From: Mycobacteroides chelonae
GTDB taxonomy: Bacteria > Actinomycetota > Actinomycetes > Mycobacteriales > Mycobacteriaceae
Assembly: GCF_016767715.1 (NCBI RefSeq)
Contig: NZ_CP050145.1
Span: 4,340,001-4,404,000, forward strand
Length of the DNA: 64,000 bases
Direction: 5' to 3'
Shown here: positions 18,072 to 27,310 of the stretch, piece by piece
Layout: every line of letters starts with the position of its first letter
Numbering within the stretch: the first letter of the stretch is position 1
Notes under the pieces: model-generated
What the model was told of the DNA's origin: nothing
Seen by the model: the letters and a program-made list of their open reading frames with translations, nothing else
Databases searched by the model: none
Made by a program: the position numbers and the translations under genes

Positions 18072-18485
18072 TTAGGACACGTTGGCGCGCGCCAGCACCG
18101 TCGGCGTCCCATAGGGCGCGCTCTGTTCCGCCACCCAGCCCGGGTCCAGGTACACCGAGTTCGATGCGATCACATTGCCGTCACGCAGGATCTCACCGAG
18201 GTAGTTGCCGCCCTGGTCACTGAATATGCTCACCTGCGCTTCGCGAGCCGTCATCGATATGTCGTGCGTCCAGGGCACGAAGGGATCGAGCCAGGTGTAC
18301 TTCTCCGCCTTCTCCCCCTTACCCGTGCGGTAGGAGATGACCACCTGACGATTGCTCCCCGGGTCCTGCGCTGTCACGCGGTAGGTCATTTTCACCCCGG
18401 GATCGGCATGAACGACCGGGGAAGACGGCAGCCCGATCATGGCACTGGATGCCAGAGCTACCAGCAGCACAAGAATTCTTCGCAT
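18072..18485 (-). CDS. Secreted MmpS-domain-like protein
   Basis: A 137-residue protein with a clear signal peptide (RRILVLLVALASSAMIGLP, cleavage near VVHADP). The mature part, with KMTYRVTAQDP, VISYRTGKGE, FVPWTHDISMT, VSIFSDQGG and ILRDGNVIAS, follows the strand order of the soluble domain of MmpS proteins (Y-x-V-T, I-S-Y, L-P-W-S, then an x-V-D-G-x-V strand). Unlike MmpS it lacks an N-terminal membrane anchor that would stay in place, and it lacks the Cys pair. No mmpL gene is adjacent. Function unknown; a periplasmic lipid-transport accessory role is a guess from the fold. Confidence 0.6.
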   Translation of the reverse strand: MRRILVLLVALASSAMIGLPSSPVVHADPGVKMTYRVTAQDPGSNRQVVISYRTGKGEKAEKYTWLDPFVPWTHDISMTAREAQVSIFSDQGGNYLGEILRDGNVIASNSVYLDPGWVAEQSAPYGTPTVLARANVS

Positions 18486-18505
18486 GCGCTGGGATGCTAG
18501 CCGCC

Positions 18506-20002
18506 TCAGCGATCTCGCGGAGAGTGTCGCCGAACTTTGCGCTCCGGTACGCCGTTGGGCCCGGTGGTGGACAGCGCATACGTGCCGACGGCAAAGGCCA
18601 CCGCCGGACCGTTGATCCCCAGCGCCTCCTTGCCGACATTCGCGAGGTTGTCCTTAGGGCCGTGGTAGTTGGGGTCAAATGGTTGACCCGCGCGTCCCTG
18701 CCACATCTTGGCTTCCGGGCCGCTCATTCTGTCCAGCGCACCCGAGCTGATTCCGCCCACCGGAATATTGGCGGCCAGGAATGGCCCGTAATCGGATCTG
18801 CCGTTGAACTCCTCGGCCGCCGGTCGCTTGCCCGCCAGGTTGAGGTATCCAGCGAAGGTCCGTTCGATACCCGCGGACCCTTCCGGAATGTCCAACGGCG
18901 GCCGGTTCGGGTCGGGTTTGGCGGCGGACTGGTCGCCGTCGAGCACGAAGTAACCGGCATTGGGCGAACCGAGCATGTCGAAGTTCAGGTACAGCGCGAT
19001 GTCATTGAGCTCGTCGGCGTTGCGGCCCTTGGCGTATTCGATCGACCCGGCCAGTCCGTCCTCTTCGGCGGCCCAGAAGGCGAACCTGACGGCGTTGTTG
19101 ATCACCGGCTTGGGTCCGAGCTGCAGCGCACTCTCCAAGACCGCGGCCACACCGGTTCCGTTGTCGTTGATGCCCGGGCCCTTGGCCACACTGTCCAGGT
19201 GCGCTCCGGCGAGCACCACATTCGCGGGGTCACCCGTTGCGGTCTGGGCGATGATGCTGCGTGAGCGCACCTTCGCGATGTTCATGTCCAGCACCAGGGT
19301 TATCGGCGACGAATTGCGGCGCAGCAGGGTGTCGACTCCCGAATCGACGATTCCAACCGGAATGGACAGCTGCTCATAGTAATTGGGTGTAAAAAGGCCC
19401 TCACCGGCACCGGCCTGCATCACGACCAGCACTGCCGCCGCACCCTTTTCCTTGGCGACATTGTGCTTGTCGACCACCGAACATCCGGCGCCGTCGACCA
19501 CCGCGATCTGACCGTCGAGCTTGAGGGTGCCGTAATCGGCCGCGGCACAACCAGTGGCCTTACCCGAGGGCCGGATGATGTTGGCCTTGAGCCCGCCCTT
19601 GGGGGTCTGGGCGAAGTAGGAAGCCTGATCCACCGCGTAGGGGCGACCGCCGATGTCGACGAGCGGCTTGCCCTCGGTGAGTACCTTCAGCCTGGACAGC
19701 TCCGGGGCCTGTACCTCGAAACCACGATCTTTCAAGGCCTTTGTCACGTAGTCGGCGCTGGCGTCGTAGCCGGGCGTACCCTCGGCACGGTTCCCGCCGT
19801 GGGCGTCGGCCGCCTGCTGCAGCTGTTGCAGGTGCGCCATCATCGCGTCCACCGTCACCGAACGCGCAAGGTCGGCTGCGAGATTGGGATTCGGTGCCGC
19901 CGGTACACCGGCCCCCGGTGGAGTCGGGTTGGCGCAGCAACTCGCCACCGCCGCAATCGCAAGCAGGGCGCAACCACGCGCCAGTCCCCGAAACAACGCC
20001 AT
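18506..20002 (-). CDS. M28-family aminopeptidase lipoprotein with PA domain (LpqL-like, copy 2)
   Basis: A 498-residue exported peptidase. It has a signal peptide with lipobox VASC, then a PA domain insert at about residues 130-250, and an M28 zinc-peptidase domain. Zinc ligands and catalytic residues are visible as GAHLDSV, NDNGTG, AAEEDGLAGS, NFDMLGSPNAG and NYHGPKDN. ATG 20002 was chosen because it begins the signal peptide directly (MALFRGLARG); the frame continues upstream but without signal-peptide character. It is a tandem paralogue of the next upstream gene, separated by 128 bases holding a 12-base palindrome. Confidence 0.9.
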   Translation of the reverse strand: MALFRGLARGCALLAIAAVASCCANPTPPGAGVPAAPNPNLAADLARSVTVDAMMAHLQQLQQAADAHGGNRAEGTPGYDASADYVTKALKDRGFEVQAPELSRLKVLTEGKPLVDIGGRPYAVDQASYFAQTPKGGLKANIIRPSGKATGCAAADYGTLKLDGQIAVVDGAGCSVVDKHNVAKEKGAAAVLVVMQAGAGEGLFTPNYYEQLSIPVGIVDSGVDTLLRRNSSPITLVLDMNIAKVRSRSIIAQTATGDPANVVLAGAHLDSVAKGPGINDNGTGVAAVLESALQLGPKPVINNAVRFAFWAAEEDGLAGSIEYAKGRNADELNDIALYLNFDMLGSPNAGYFVLDGDQSAAKPDPNRPPLDIPEGSAGIERTFAGYLNLAGKRPAAEEFNGRSDYGPFLAANIPVGGISSGALDRMSGPEAKMWQGRAGQPFDPNYHGPKDNLANVGKEALGINGPAVAFAVGTYALSTTGPNGVPERKVRRHSPRDR

Positions 20003-20075
20003 CAAACAAACCTCAATGAAACCTCTTGGAACCCCGGTGGAGTTGTGCGAATCGAGCAATCGCACACGCTACCGC

Positions 20076-20087
20076 ACCAACGTTGGT
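20076..20087. promoter_or_regulatory. Perfect 12-base palindrome between the two lpqL-like genes
   Basis: ACCAACGTTGGT is its own reverse complement. It sits in the 128-base gap, 74 bases before the ATG of the downstream peptidase gene on the minus strand. It could be an operator giving this copy regulation separate from the first. It does not fit a mycobacterial operator I recognise. Confidence 0.35.
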
Positions 20088-20130
20088 TCCCAAGGCCTTT
20101 CGGGACGTTGCAACGAACCTGTTACCGCCG

Positions 20131-21630
20131 TTAATCCTTCAGCTTGTGCCGGGTACGGTCCTCGCGAATGGGCACACCGTTGCGTCCGTCAATGCTCTGC
20201 GCGTATAAGCCGATGGTGTACGCGACTCCGCCGGCGTTGATCTTGAGCGCGTCCTTGTTCACGTTCGCCAGGTTGTCGCCCGCCTGGTGGTAGTTCGGAT
20301 CGAAGGGCTGGCCCGCCTTGCCGCCCCAGTCCCGCGCCTCCTCGTCGGTCATCTTCTCCTCGGCCCCGGAGAAGATGCCGCCGGTCGGGATACCCGCCCT
20401 GCTGAATGCGTCGTAGTCCGATCGGCCGTCGTATTCGGTGTCGTGGGCCTTCTTGCCCTGATCGGCAAGGTAGGCGACCTCGGTCCGCTCGATACCGGCC
20501 GAACCCTCCGGGATACGCACCGGAATCTCGTTCGGATCGGCTTCTTCGGACAGGTCGCCGTCATAGGTGAGGTACGCGGCGTTCGGCGAACCGAGCATGT
20601 CGTAATTCAGATACAAGGCAATGTTTTTCAGCGCATCCACGTCCAGGGATTTGACGTAGTCGGTGGAGCCGATCAGCCCTTCCTCCTCCGCGCCCCAGAA
20701 CGCAAACCTCACCGCGTTTTTCACGTCCGGGTTCGGCCCCAGCTGCAGCGCGGTCTCCAGAACCGCCGCGGTACCGGTGCCGTTGTCATTGATCCCCGGC
20801 CCTTCGGGAACGCTGTCGAGGTGAGCACCGGCCATCACGACATCCGTGGTGGCACCCGTCTTGGTCTGTGCGATCACATTGCGCGCCTTGATGTCCTTGG
20901 TCTCCGCATCGACCTTGAGGACAACCTGGTCGGGATGTGCGCGCAGATCTGCTCCGGCCGACTTGGTGACGCCGACGACCGGAATCTTCGGGGTGGCGTC
21001 CTCACCGAGGGTGCCGCCCGCCTTGCTCTCATCGACATTGTCGGCGACGATCAGGCCGACCGCGCCGCGCTCGGCGGCAGCCCTCTCCTTCTCGGCGAAC
21101 GGGCACGCTCCACGGTCGACCAGGACCACGGCGCCCTTGACATCCAGACCGTCGTAGTCCTCGGCGGTGCAGCCCGGCGATTCTTCCGCACGGGCCGCGA
21201 CCAGCCGTCCCTGAGCCTGACCGCCCGGTGAGTACGACAGCACTGCCGCGTCGATCTTCTTGGAGCCGACCGTCAGATCCAACGATTTAGCCTGGAAGTA
21301 CTTGAAGTCGAACTCGGGCGTCTGTACGTCGAATCCCTTGTCTTTCAGCGTCTTTACCACATAGTCGACGCTCTGATCGAAGCCAGGAGTGCCCACCGCC
21401 CGAGTGTTGTTGTTCTTGTCGGCGATCTCCTGAAGCTCCGAGAGGTGCTTCACGACGTTGTCGACGGTCACCTTCTCGTGCAGCGAGTGCGCGAAACCAA
21501 CCGCCTCCGCGGAGCCTGCCTGCGGCACCGAGCGGGGTGCGTCGCCGCCATCCCGATCGCACGCCGTCGCTGTCGCCAGTGCGCATACCGCGGACACCGC
21601 AACCGCACACATAACCCGCTTGGTCCCCAT
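20131..21630 (-). CDS. lpqL: M28-family aminopeptidase lipoprotein LpqL
   Basis: A 499-residue lipoprotein with signal peptide and lipobox-like TATAC, a PA domain, and an M28 peptidase domain. Metal and catalytic residues lie in GAHLDSV, NDNGTG, GAEEEGLIGS, NYDMLGSPNAA and NYHQAGDN. It would cleave N-terminal residues from peptides outside the membrane. Its position next to the thi genes (only the ABC exporter lies between) matches Rv0418 lpqL in M. tuberculosis. The neighbouring paralogue stands where lpqM lies in M. tuberculosis. Confidence 0.92.
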   Translation of the reverse strand: MGTKRVMCAVAVSAVCALATATACDRDGGDAPRSVPQAGSAEAVGFAHSLHEKVTVDNVVKHLSELQEIADKNNNTRAVGTPGFDQSVDYVVKTLKDKGFDVQTPEFDFKYFQAKSLDLTVGSKKIDAAVLSYSPGGQAQGRLVAARAEESPGCTAEDYDGLDVKGAVVLVDRGACPFAEKERAAAERGAVGLIVADNVDESKAGGTLGEDATPKIPVVGVTKSAGADLRAHPDQVVLKVDAETKDIKARNVIAQTKTGATTDVVMAGAHLDSVPEGPGINDNGTGTAAVLETALQLGPNPDVKNAVRFAFWGAEEEGLIGSTDYVKSLDVDALKNIALYLNYDMLGSPNAAYLTYDGDLSEEADPNEIPVRIPEGSAGIERTEVAYLADQGKKAHDTEYDGRSDYDAFSRAGIPTGGIFSGAEEKMTDEEARDWGGKAGQPFDPNYHQAGDNLANVNKDALKINAGGVAYTIGLYAQSIDGRNGVPIREDRTRHKLKD

Positions 21631-21648
21631 GGTTCTCCCTTGTCCGAC

Positions 21649-22401
21649 TTAGACGTCGCGTCGCTGCACGACGGCCAGGGCCGCAGCGAGCGTGATGACA
21701 ACCACGGTAGCAAAGTAGACGAGAGAGCCGGTGGTGCCCCAAACGAAGCGCACACCGTCGGAGGTGTACCACGGCACACCGGTAAACCTGATTCCGTTCG
21801 CGAAAGGAAGGAAGGGCTGCAACGCCTTTCCGGCATCAGTGAGCCAGCCCAGCATCAACTCGAGCACCGTCGGCCACAACAGCAGCACCGCAACAGCACC
21901 CGCGGTGTGCTTCAGCAACACCCCTACCGCCACCGCGAGTACCGCACACAAGAACGCGTACACGCTCACCGAACCAATCGTGTTCCACACGCCGGCACTG
22001 TCGAGCGTCAAGTTCGCACCCGCCACCGGTCCGGCCATGGCGCGCACCAGCACGATCGAGGTCAGCGTGGCGACCGCGGTGACCACTGCCACCCAGACCC
22101 CCGCGACCAGGGCCTTGGCGCCAATTACCGACAACCTGTTAGGCGAGGCCTGAAAGGTGGTTCGCACCATTGCGGTTCGATTCTCATTGGTCACCGTCAT
22201 CGCGGCGAGCACCATCAGCAGCGGCACCCCCACGACAGTCGCACCGCCCGCGGCGTCACCAGGGGTGACCGGCGCGTACACAGAGGCCGATCCGCCCTGC
22301 AGGCCCGCCAATCCCAAACCCAAGGCCAGGGCAAGCAGGCTGCACCACACCGCAGAACGCGAGGTGAATACCTTGATCCGCTCGGCCGCGATAACGCCCA
22401 T
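21649..22401 (-). CDS. ABC-2 type transporter permease
   Basis: A 250-residue membrane protein with about six hydrophobic segments. It begins with IAAERIKVFTSRSAVW, a motif common to ABC-2 permeases in which the first helix follows a short cytosolic R/K-rich stretch. Its 5' end overlaps the stop of the ATPase gene by one base, so the two make one exporter (a permease dimer plus two ATPases). Its 3' end is 18 bases before lpqL, on the same strand. Substrate unknown; such small exporters often move antibiotics, lipids or peptides. Confidence 0.88.
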   Translation of the reverse strand: MGVIAAERIKVFTSRSAVWCSLLALALGLGLAGLQGGSASVYAPVTPGDAAGGATVVGVPLLMVLAAMTVTNENRTAMVRTTFQASPNRLSVIGAKALVAGVWVAVVTAVATLTSIVLVRAMAGPVAGANLTLDSAGVWNTIGSVSVYAFLCAVLAVAVGVLLKHTAGAVAVLLLWPTVLELMLGWLTDAGKALQPFLPFANGIRFTGVPWYTSDGVRFVWGTTGSLVYFATVVVITLAAALAVVQRRDV

Positions 22402-23375
22402 CAGCGAACACCCTCCGCGTCCGCCACCGCGCCTGTCGCTCTTCCCGCAAGCGGATCATCGACCTGGCTGCGGTACTGCACGGCATCATCGGTCAGCGAC
22501 AGGTACGCGTCCTCCAACGAAACCCGTTGCGGGGAAAGTTCGTACAACGTGACGCCACGACGTGCGGCAAGCTCACCGACCTGTTCGATAAGAGCACCGC
22601 TGATTTCCAGCACGCTTGCCTCTCCACCGTGTTCCGAAACGTGCACCGAGAAGCCACTTTCCTCTGCCGCCGTGCGCAAGGTCTCGAGCTGAGGACTGCG
22701 CACCCGCACCACATCGGCACCGGCCCGACTGACGAACTCATGCATAGATGTCGCCGCGATAAGCCGGCCGCGGCCGATGACCACCAATTGGTCTGCCGTG
22801 TTGGCCATTTCAGAAAGCAGGTGACTGGAGACCAGCACCGTGCGGCCCTGTGCGGCCAGACTTTGCATCAGAGTCCGAATCCAATGGATGCCCTCGGGGT
22901 CCAGGCCGTTGACCGGCTCATCGAACAGCAATACCTGGGGATCGCCGAGCAGTGCCACGGCAATGCCCAGGCGCTGCGACATGCCCAGGGAGAAGGTGCC
23001 GGCATGACGACCGGCCACGTCGGTCAGCCCGACCATCTCCAGCACTTCGTCCACCCGCCGGGAAGGAATGTCATTGGCAGCGGCGATCCACCTCAAGTGG
23101 TTACGCGCCGTCCGATTGGGGTGAAACTGCTTGGGATCCAGCAGCGCCCCAACCTCGCGCAGCGGATGGTCGATCTCGTGATACTGCTTGCCACCGATAG
23201 TCGCGGTCCCGGACGTCGGGCGAGCCAGCCCAACGATCATGCGCAACGTCGTCGACTTACCTGCCCCATTGGGTCCCAGGAACCCGGTCACGACGCCCGG
23301 CTCGATGGTTACCGAGAGGTCATCGACCGCCGGGGTCTGCCCATAGACCTTGGTCAGCGACCGCAGTTCGATCAT
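22401..23375 (-). CDS. ABC transporter ATP-binding protein
   Basis: A 324-residue ATPase of the CcmA/DrrA type. Walker A is GPNGAGKST, the signature is SLGMSQRLG (LGMSQ in place of LSGGQ, common in this subfamily) and Walker B is VLLFDEPVNGLDPEG. The extra 100 C-terminal residues after the H-loop (SSHLLSEM) are typical of this group. ATG 23375 gives MIELRSLTKVYG. It is upstream of and overlaps the permease gene, and lies 17 bases after thiG on the same strand, so it may be read through from the riboswitch-controlled thi operon. Confidence 0.92.
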   Translation of the reverse strand: MIELRSLTKVYGQTPAVDDLSVTIEPGVVTGFLGPNGAGKSTTLRMIVGLARPTSGTATIGGKQYHEIDHPLREVGALLDPKQFHPNRTARNHLRWIAAANDIPSRRVDEVLEMVGLTDVAGRHAGTFSLGMSQRLGIAVALLGDPQVLLFDEPVNGLDPEGIHWIRTLMQSLAAQGRTVLVSSHLLSEMANTADQLVVIGRGRLIAATSMHEFVSRAGADVVRVRSPQLETLRTAAEESGFSVHVSEHGGEASVLEISGALIEQVGELAARRGVTLYELSPQRVSLEDAYLSLTDDAVQYRSQVDDPLAGRATGAVADAEGVR

Positions 23376-23392
23376 GCGGCCCACTATGCCAG

Positions 23393-24374
<982 letters not shown>

Positions 24375-24378
<4 letters not shown>

Positions 24379-25436
24379 CGGGCCTCCTGACTATGTGCCT
24401 TCTCAAACCGGCGGGGATCGACGGCATCCGGCGGCTGGCCTCCGTCAAGCACCACACCGATCGTCTTCGCCGTCCACGGCGCGAGGAGAAACCCCGAGCG
24501 GCCATGACCGGCGGCCACGAGAGTCCGATCGTCGATCCTGCCCACCATGGGCAGATTGTCATCGGTCATCGGGCGCAGACCCGCCGCGCATTCGGCGAAT
24601 TCGTACTCCCCCAGACAGGGCAGCACCGCGCACGCGTCATCGAGCAGATCCCGCACGCCCGCCACGGCAGGCGCGGTGTCGTGACCATGCTCGTACTGCG
24701 TGGCGCCCACGACGACACCGTCGTGCCGAGGCACCAGGTAGACATGGCGTCCGTGTACCCGCGCCCGGATCACGTTCGCGGGCGGGGGCATCGCGCCGGG
24801 TCGCCGTCGCAGCCTCAGTACCTCTCCCTTCACCGGACGAATCGGCAGATTCGCAAGTGTTGCCGCCTGCACCCCGTTCGCGATCACGATCTGATCGGCG
24901 GATGCGTCTTCGGCGTGGGTAACCGCAGGGCCCTTACGCACACCGAGCGCCTCGCATTCGGTGGCCAACACGTCCAACACCGCGCGATTGTCGACGGCGA
25001 GTTCTTCGGGCGCGGTGAATCCGCGACGGATGTTCTGCGCCAGCAGCGGCTCGATGTCGCGGGCATTGGTGGTCTCGGCAACGGTATGCCCGCGGCCGGC
25101 CAGCCAGTCCGCCATGGTCCTCAGCTCACCGACGTCGGCCGTGTCGACGGCCACGGTAAGTGACCCCCGCGCGGTGATCACCGCGCCTGCCACGTCCTCG
25201 TCGATGAAGCCGTCACGCCAGATCCCGAGGGACTCGATACCCAGATCCAGCAGGTCATCCTCACCGGGCCAGGCCTCGCTGTAGGGCGCAAGCATGCCGC
25301 CCGCCACCCAGGACGGGCCCTTTCGGCCGTCGTCGTGGACGGTGACCTGCCAGCCGCGGCGGGCAGCTTCACGTGCCACGGAAAGCCCGATGACCCCGGC
25401 GCCGATGACGGCGACAGAGCCTGGTTGAGACGACAT
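24375..25436 (-). CDS. thiO: Glycine oxidase
   Basis: A 353-residue FAD enzyme of the DAO family. It oxidises glycine to the imine used by ThiG. The N-terminal dinucleotide-binding motif is [20 protein letters not shown], and the C-terminal FAD/substrate region is [18 protein letters not shown], then [17 protein letters not shown] 25436 gives [10 protein letters not shown]. An in-frame GTG at 25439 is an alternative with better spacing to the GGGAG in the riboswitch. It is the first gene of the operon downstream of the TPP riboswitch. Confidence 0.95.
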
Positions 25437-25444
25437 CACAATCG

Positions 25445-25540
25445 GAGTCACTCCCTTCGCCGGCATGACCCGGATCAGGTCGGACGGTCAGGGCCGGATT
25501 CGTTGGCCCACTCTCAGCCCGCTCATCCTGGGGCTCCCGC
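25445..25540 (-). promoter_or_regulatory. TPP (thiamine pyrophosphate) riboswitch
   Basis: Read on the minus strand, the leader of thiO contains the conserved THI-box elements in order: GGGAGCCCC, GGGCTGAGAGTGGG (the CUGAGA motif), and CCGACCTGATCCGGGTCATG followed by CCGGCGAAGGGAGTGA. These match the P1, P2 and pyrophosphate-sensing parts of the class. The aptamer ends about 10 bases before the thiO start, too close for a separate terminator hairpin. The GGGAG of the P1 3' strand may double as the ribosome binding site, giving direct translational shut-off when TPP binds. Confidence 0.95.
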
Positions 25541-25574
25541 GTTACTTACACCTACAACGCTAGCGTCTTCGACT

Positions 25575-26261
25575 ATGCACCCGCGTTCGGCCCGGCTTGG
25601 GTCTGCCCACCTCTATCTCTGTACCGACGCGCGCCGCGAGCGCGGCGATCTCGCCGAATTCGTGGATGCCGCCCTTGCCGGCGGGGTCGACATCGTGCAG
25701 CTGCGCGACAAGGGATCAGTCGGCGAGCAGCAGTTCGGGCGGCTTGAGCCCACCGAAGAACTGGAGTACCTGGCTGTTCTCGGTGCGGCCGCCGCACGTC
25801 ACGGCGCGTTGTTCGCGGTCAACGACCGTGCCGATATCGCCCGCGCGACGGGGGCCGACATCCTGCATCTCGGCCAGGATGACCTGCCTCTTGCGGTCGC
25901 CAGGGAGATCGTCGGTCCGGATGTGCTGATCGGCCGGTCCACACATGACGCTGCTCAGGCCCGCCAGGCGGCCCTGGATACCGAGGTCGACTACTTCTGC
26001 TGCGGGCCGTGCTGGCCGACCCCCACCAAACCGGGCCGTACCGCCGCCGGCCTCGGCCTCGTCAGCACGGCCGCCGCGCTCGGAACTGCCAAGCCCTGGT
26101 TCGCGATCGGCGGTATCGATGAGGCGCGGGTGCCTGAGGTGGTCGCGGCCGGAGCGTCGCGGATTGTCGTGGTGCGGGCGATCACCGCGTCGGTCGATCC
26201 CGGTGCGGCGGCAGCATCCCTTCGCGAGCTAGTTCACCCAGCGCATACCGCACGCACGTAA
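25575..26261 (+). CDS. thiE: Thiamine phosphate synthase
   Basis: A 228-residue TIM-barrel enzyme that joins the pyrimidine diphosphate and thiazole phosphate. Typical sequences are [65 protein letters not shown] and FAIGGID. It is divergent from thiO; the start ATG 25575 lies only 34 bases beyond the riboswitch 5' end, so its mRNA leader must be very short or absent. Same arrangement as Rv0414c/thiO in M. tuberculosis. Confidence 0.96.
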   Translation: MHPRSARLGSAHLYLCTDARRERGDLAEFVDAALAGGVDIVQLRDKGSVGEQQFGRLEPTEELEYLAVLGAAAARHGALFAVNDRADIARATGADILHLGQDDLPLAVAREIVGPDVLIGRSTHDAAQARQAALDTEVDYFCCGPCWPTPTKPGRTAAGLGLVSTAAALGTAKPWFAIGGIDEARVPEVVAAGASRIVVVRAITASVDPGAAAASLRELVHPAHTART

Positions 26262-26304
26262 ACCACGCAGATCTGCCGCACCCGGTATGCGCTCGGCGTA
26301 CGCC

Positions 26305-26676
26305 TCAGGGCCAGATCTGCGCCGGAGCCTCCGGATACTTCGCCTTCCAGCCCACCCACTGCGCATCGGTGGACCCGATCACGCTCTCGAGAATGGTCCA
26401 CTTCGAGCCGGTCTTTCTGAGCAGGCCCTCATACCGGGTGGGGTCGGAGCCGCCGGTGTCCTTCAGTTGACCGTCGACCAGTGCCCAGTCGTCAGCACTC
26501 TTGAACGTCTTCACGTCCAGTTTGACGGGTTTACCCAGGTCAGTCTCGACGCGAGCAAGCGCGGTCGCCACCACCTCGTTGCGCTCGCCCGGCCCGCTCT
26601 CGGCTTTCTCTGAGCTGCAGGCACCCATCAGCACGCTCGTGATCACGGCCAGCATCAGGAGAGATCCGGTACGCAT
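26305..26676 (-). CDS. Small lipoprotein of unknown function
   Basis: A 123-residue protein with a signal peptide (LLMLAVITSVLMGAC, lipobox MGAC) followed by a Ser/Glu linker. A compact alpha/beta domain follows, containing LGKPVKLDVKTFKSADDWAL and a C-terminal WVGWKAKYP. This pattern resembles small periplasmic lipoproteins of the nuclear-transport-factor or LppJ-like size range, but I do not recognise the family. It begins 9 bases after the mutT3 stop on the same strand, so the two are likely co-transcribed; it is tail to tail with thiE. Confidence 0.75.
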   Translation of the reverse strand: MRTGSLLMLAVITSVLMGACSSEKAESGPGERNEVVATALARVETDLGKPVKLDVKTFKSADDWALVDGQLKDTGGSDPTRYEGLLRKTGSKWTILESVIGSTDAQWVGWKAKYPEAPAQIWP

Positions 26677-26685
26677 AACCGAACG

Positions 26686-27243
26686 CTACGGCAGTTGCCA
26701 GGCGAAGCGCCCGGGCTCGAGCTCGACGGTGCCGGGCCCGGAGAAACCATTCGATGTCCCCTGCAGCGTCGCGACCACCCGCAGCAGCGGCCACGCCGAC
26801 TTGAACCCGGGATGCAACCGCATTCCCTCGATCTTTTCCTCGGGCACCCATCTCAGCTCGGTGCTCTCGTGATTGGCCTCGGTGGGCAACAATTCGGGGG
26901 CATCGGCAACAACCGTCGTGTACGTCCAGTGCGCCTGGCCGTCAATGCGTTTGGTCACCACCGAGGAGCGGATGGTCATGGCGCCCGGCTCGATTCCCGC
27001 TTCCTCGGCTGCCTCCCGGACCGCCGCCTGCTCGGCCGACTCATGGCTGTCCCGCGCCCCGCCCGGCAACGCCCAGGTGCCACCCTGATGGCTCCACCAG
27101 GCCCGGTGCTGTAGCAGCACCGCGGGCTGGCCGCTCGCCAGCGGTGCGCGCAACAGCAAACCCGCGGCACCGAACCGCCCCCAGAATCGCGCACCCGTGT
27201 CAGCGACAACCCATCCGTCACCGTCGCCACGCACAGAGTCCAC
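26686..27243 (-). CDS. mutT3: Nudix hydrolase MutT3
   Basis: A 185-residue Nudix protein closely similar to M. tuberculosis MutT3 (Rv0413): VRGDGDGWVV, WGRFGAAGLLLRAP, LLQHRAWWSHQGGTWALPGG and HPGFKSAWPLLR. The Nudix box runs from GGARDSHESAEQAAVREAAE to EAG. MutT3 removes oxidised guanine nucleotides from the pool. GTG 27243 was chosen because it aligns with the homologue start; the longer ATG at 27285 would put the N-terminus inside an AT-rich stretch that looks like the shared promoter with glnX. Confidence 0.9.
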   Translation of the reverse strand: MDSVRGDGDGWVVADTGARFWGRFGAAGLLLRAPLASGQPAVLLQHRAWWSHQGGTWALPGGARDSHESAEQAAVREAAEEAGIEPGAMTIRSSVVTKRIDGQAHWTYTTVVADAPELLPTEANHESTELRWVPEEKIEGMRLHPGFKSAWPLLRVVATLQGTSNGFSGPGTVELEPGRFAWQLP

Positions 27244-27310
27244 AGTAGAGCCACCAAAGACTAAATATGCTCTTAGACTTCCCATTAAGGCCGGGAGAGG
27301 AAGGTAAGAG
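27244..27310. promoter_or_regulatory. Divergent mutT3/glnX promoter region
   Basis: A 67-base gap containing an AT-rich core around 27261-27290, unusual in this GC-rich sequence. It must hold the promoters for mutT3 (minus) and glnX (plus). GAGGAAGG just before the glnX GTG is its ribosome binding site. No clear -35/-10 pair could be fixed. Confidence 0.45.

Noticed and set aside
20115..20123. GAACCTGTT, part of a second KstR-type site
   Set aside because: The outer T and A of the consensus are missing and no KstR-type gene is adjacent.
27244..27285. ATG 27285 as start of mutT3
   Set aside because: The added residues lie in the AT-rich divergent promoter and do not align with MutT3.
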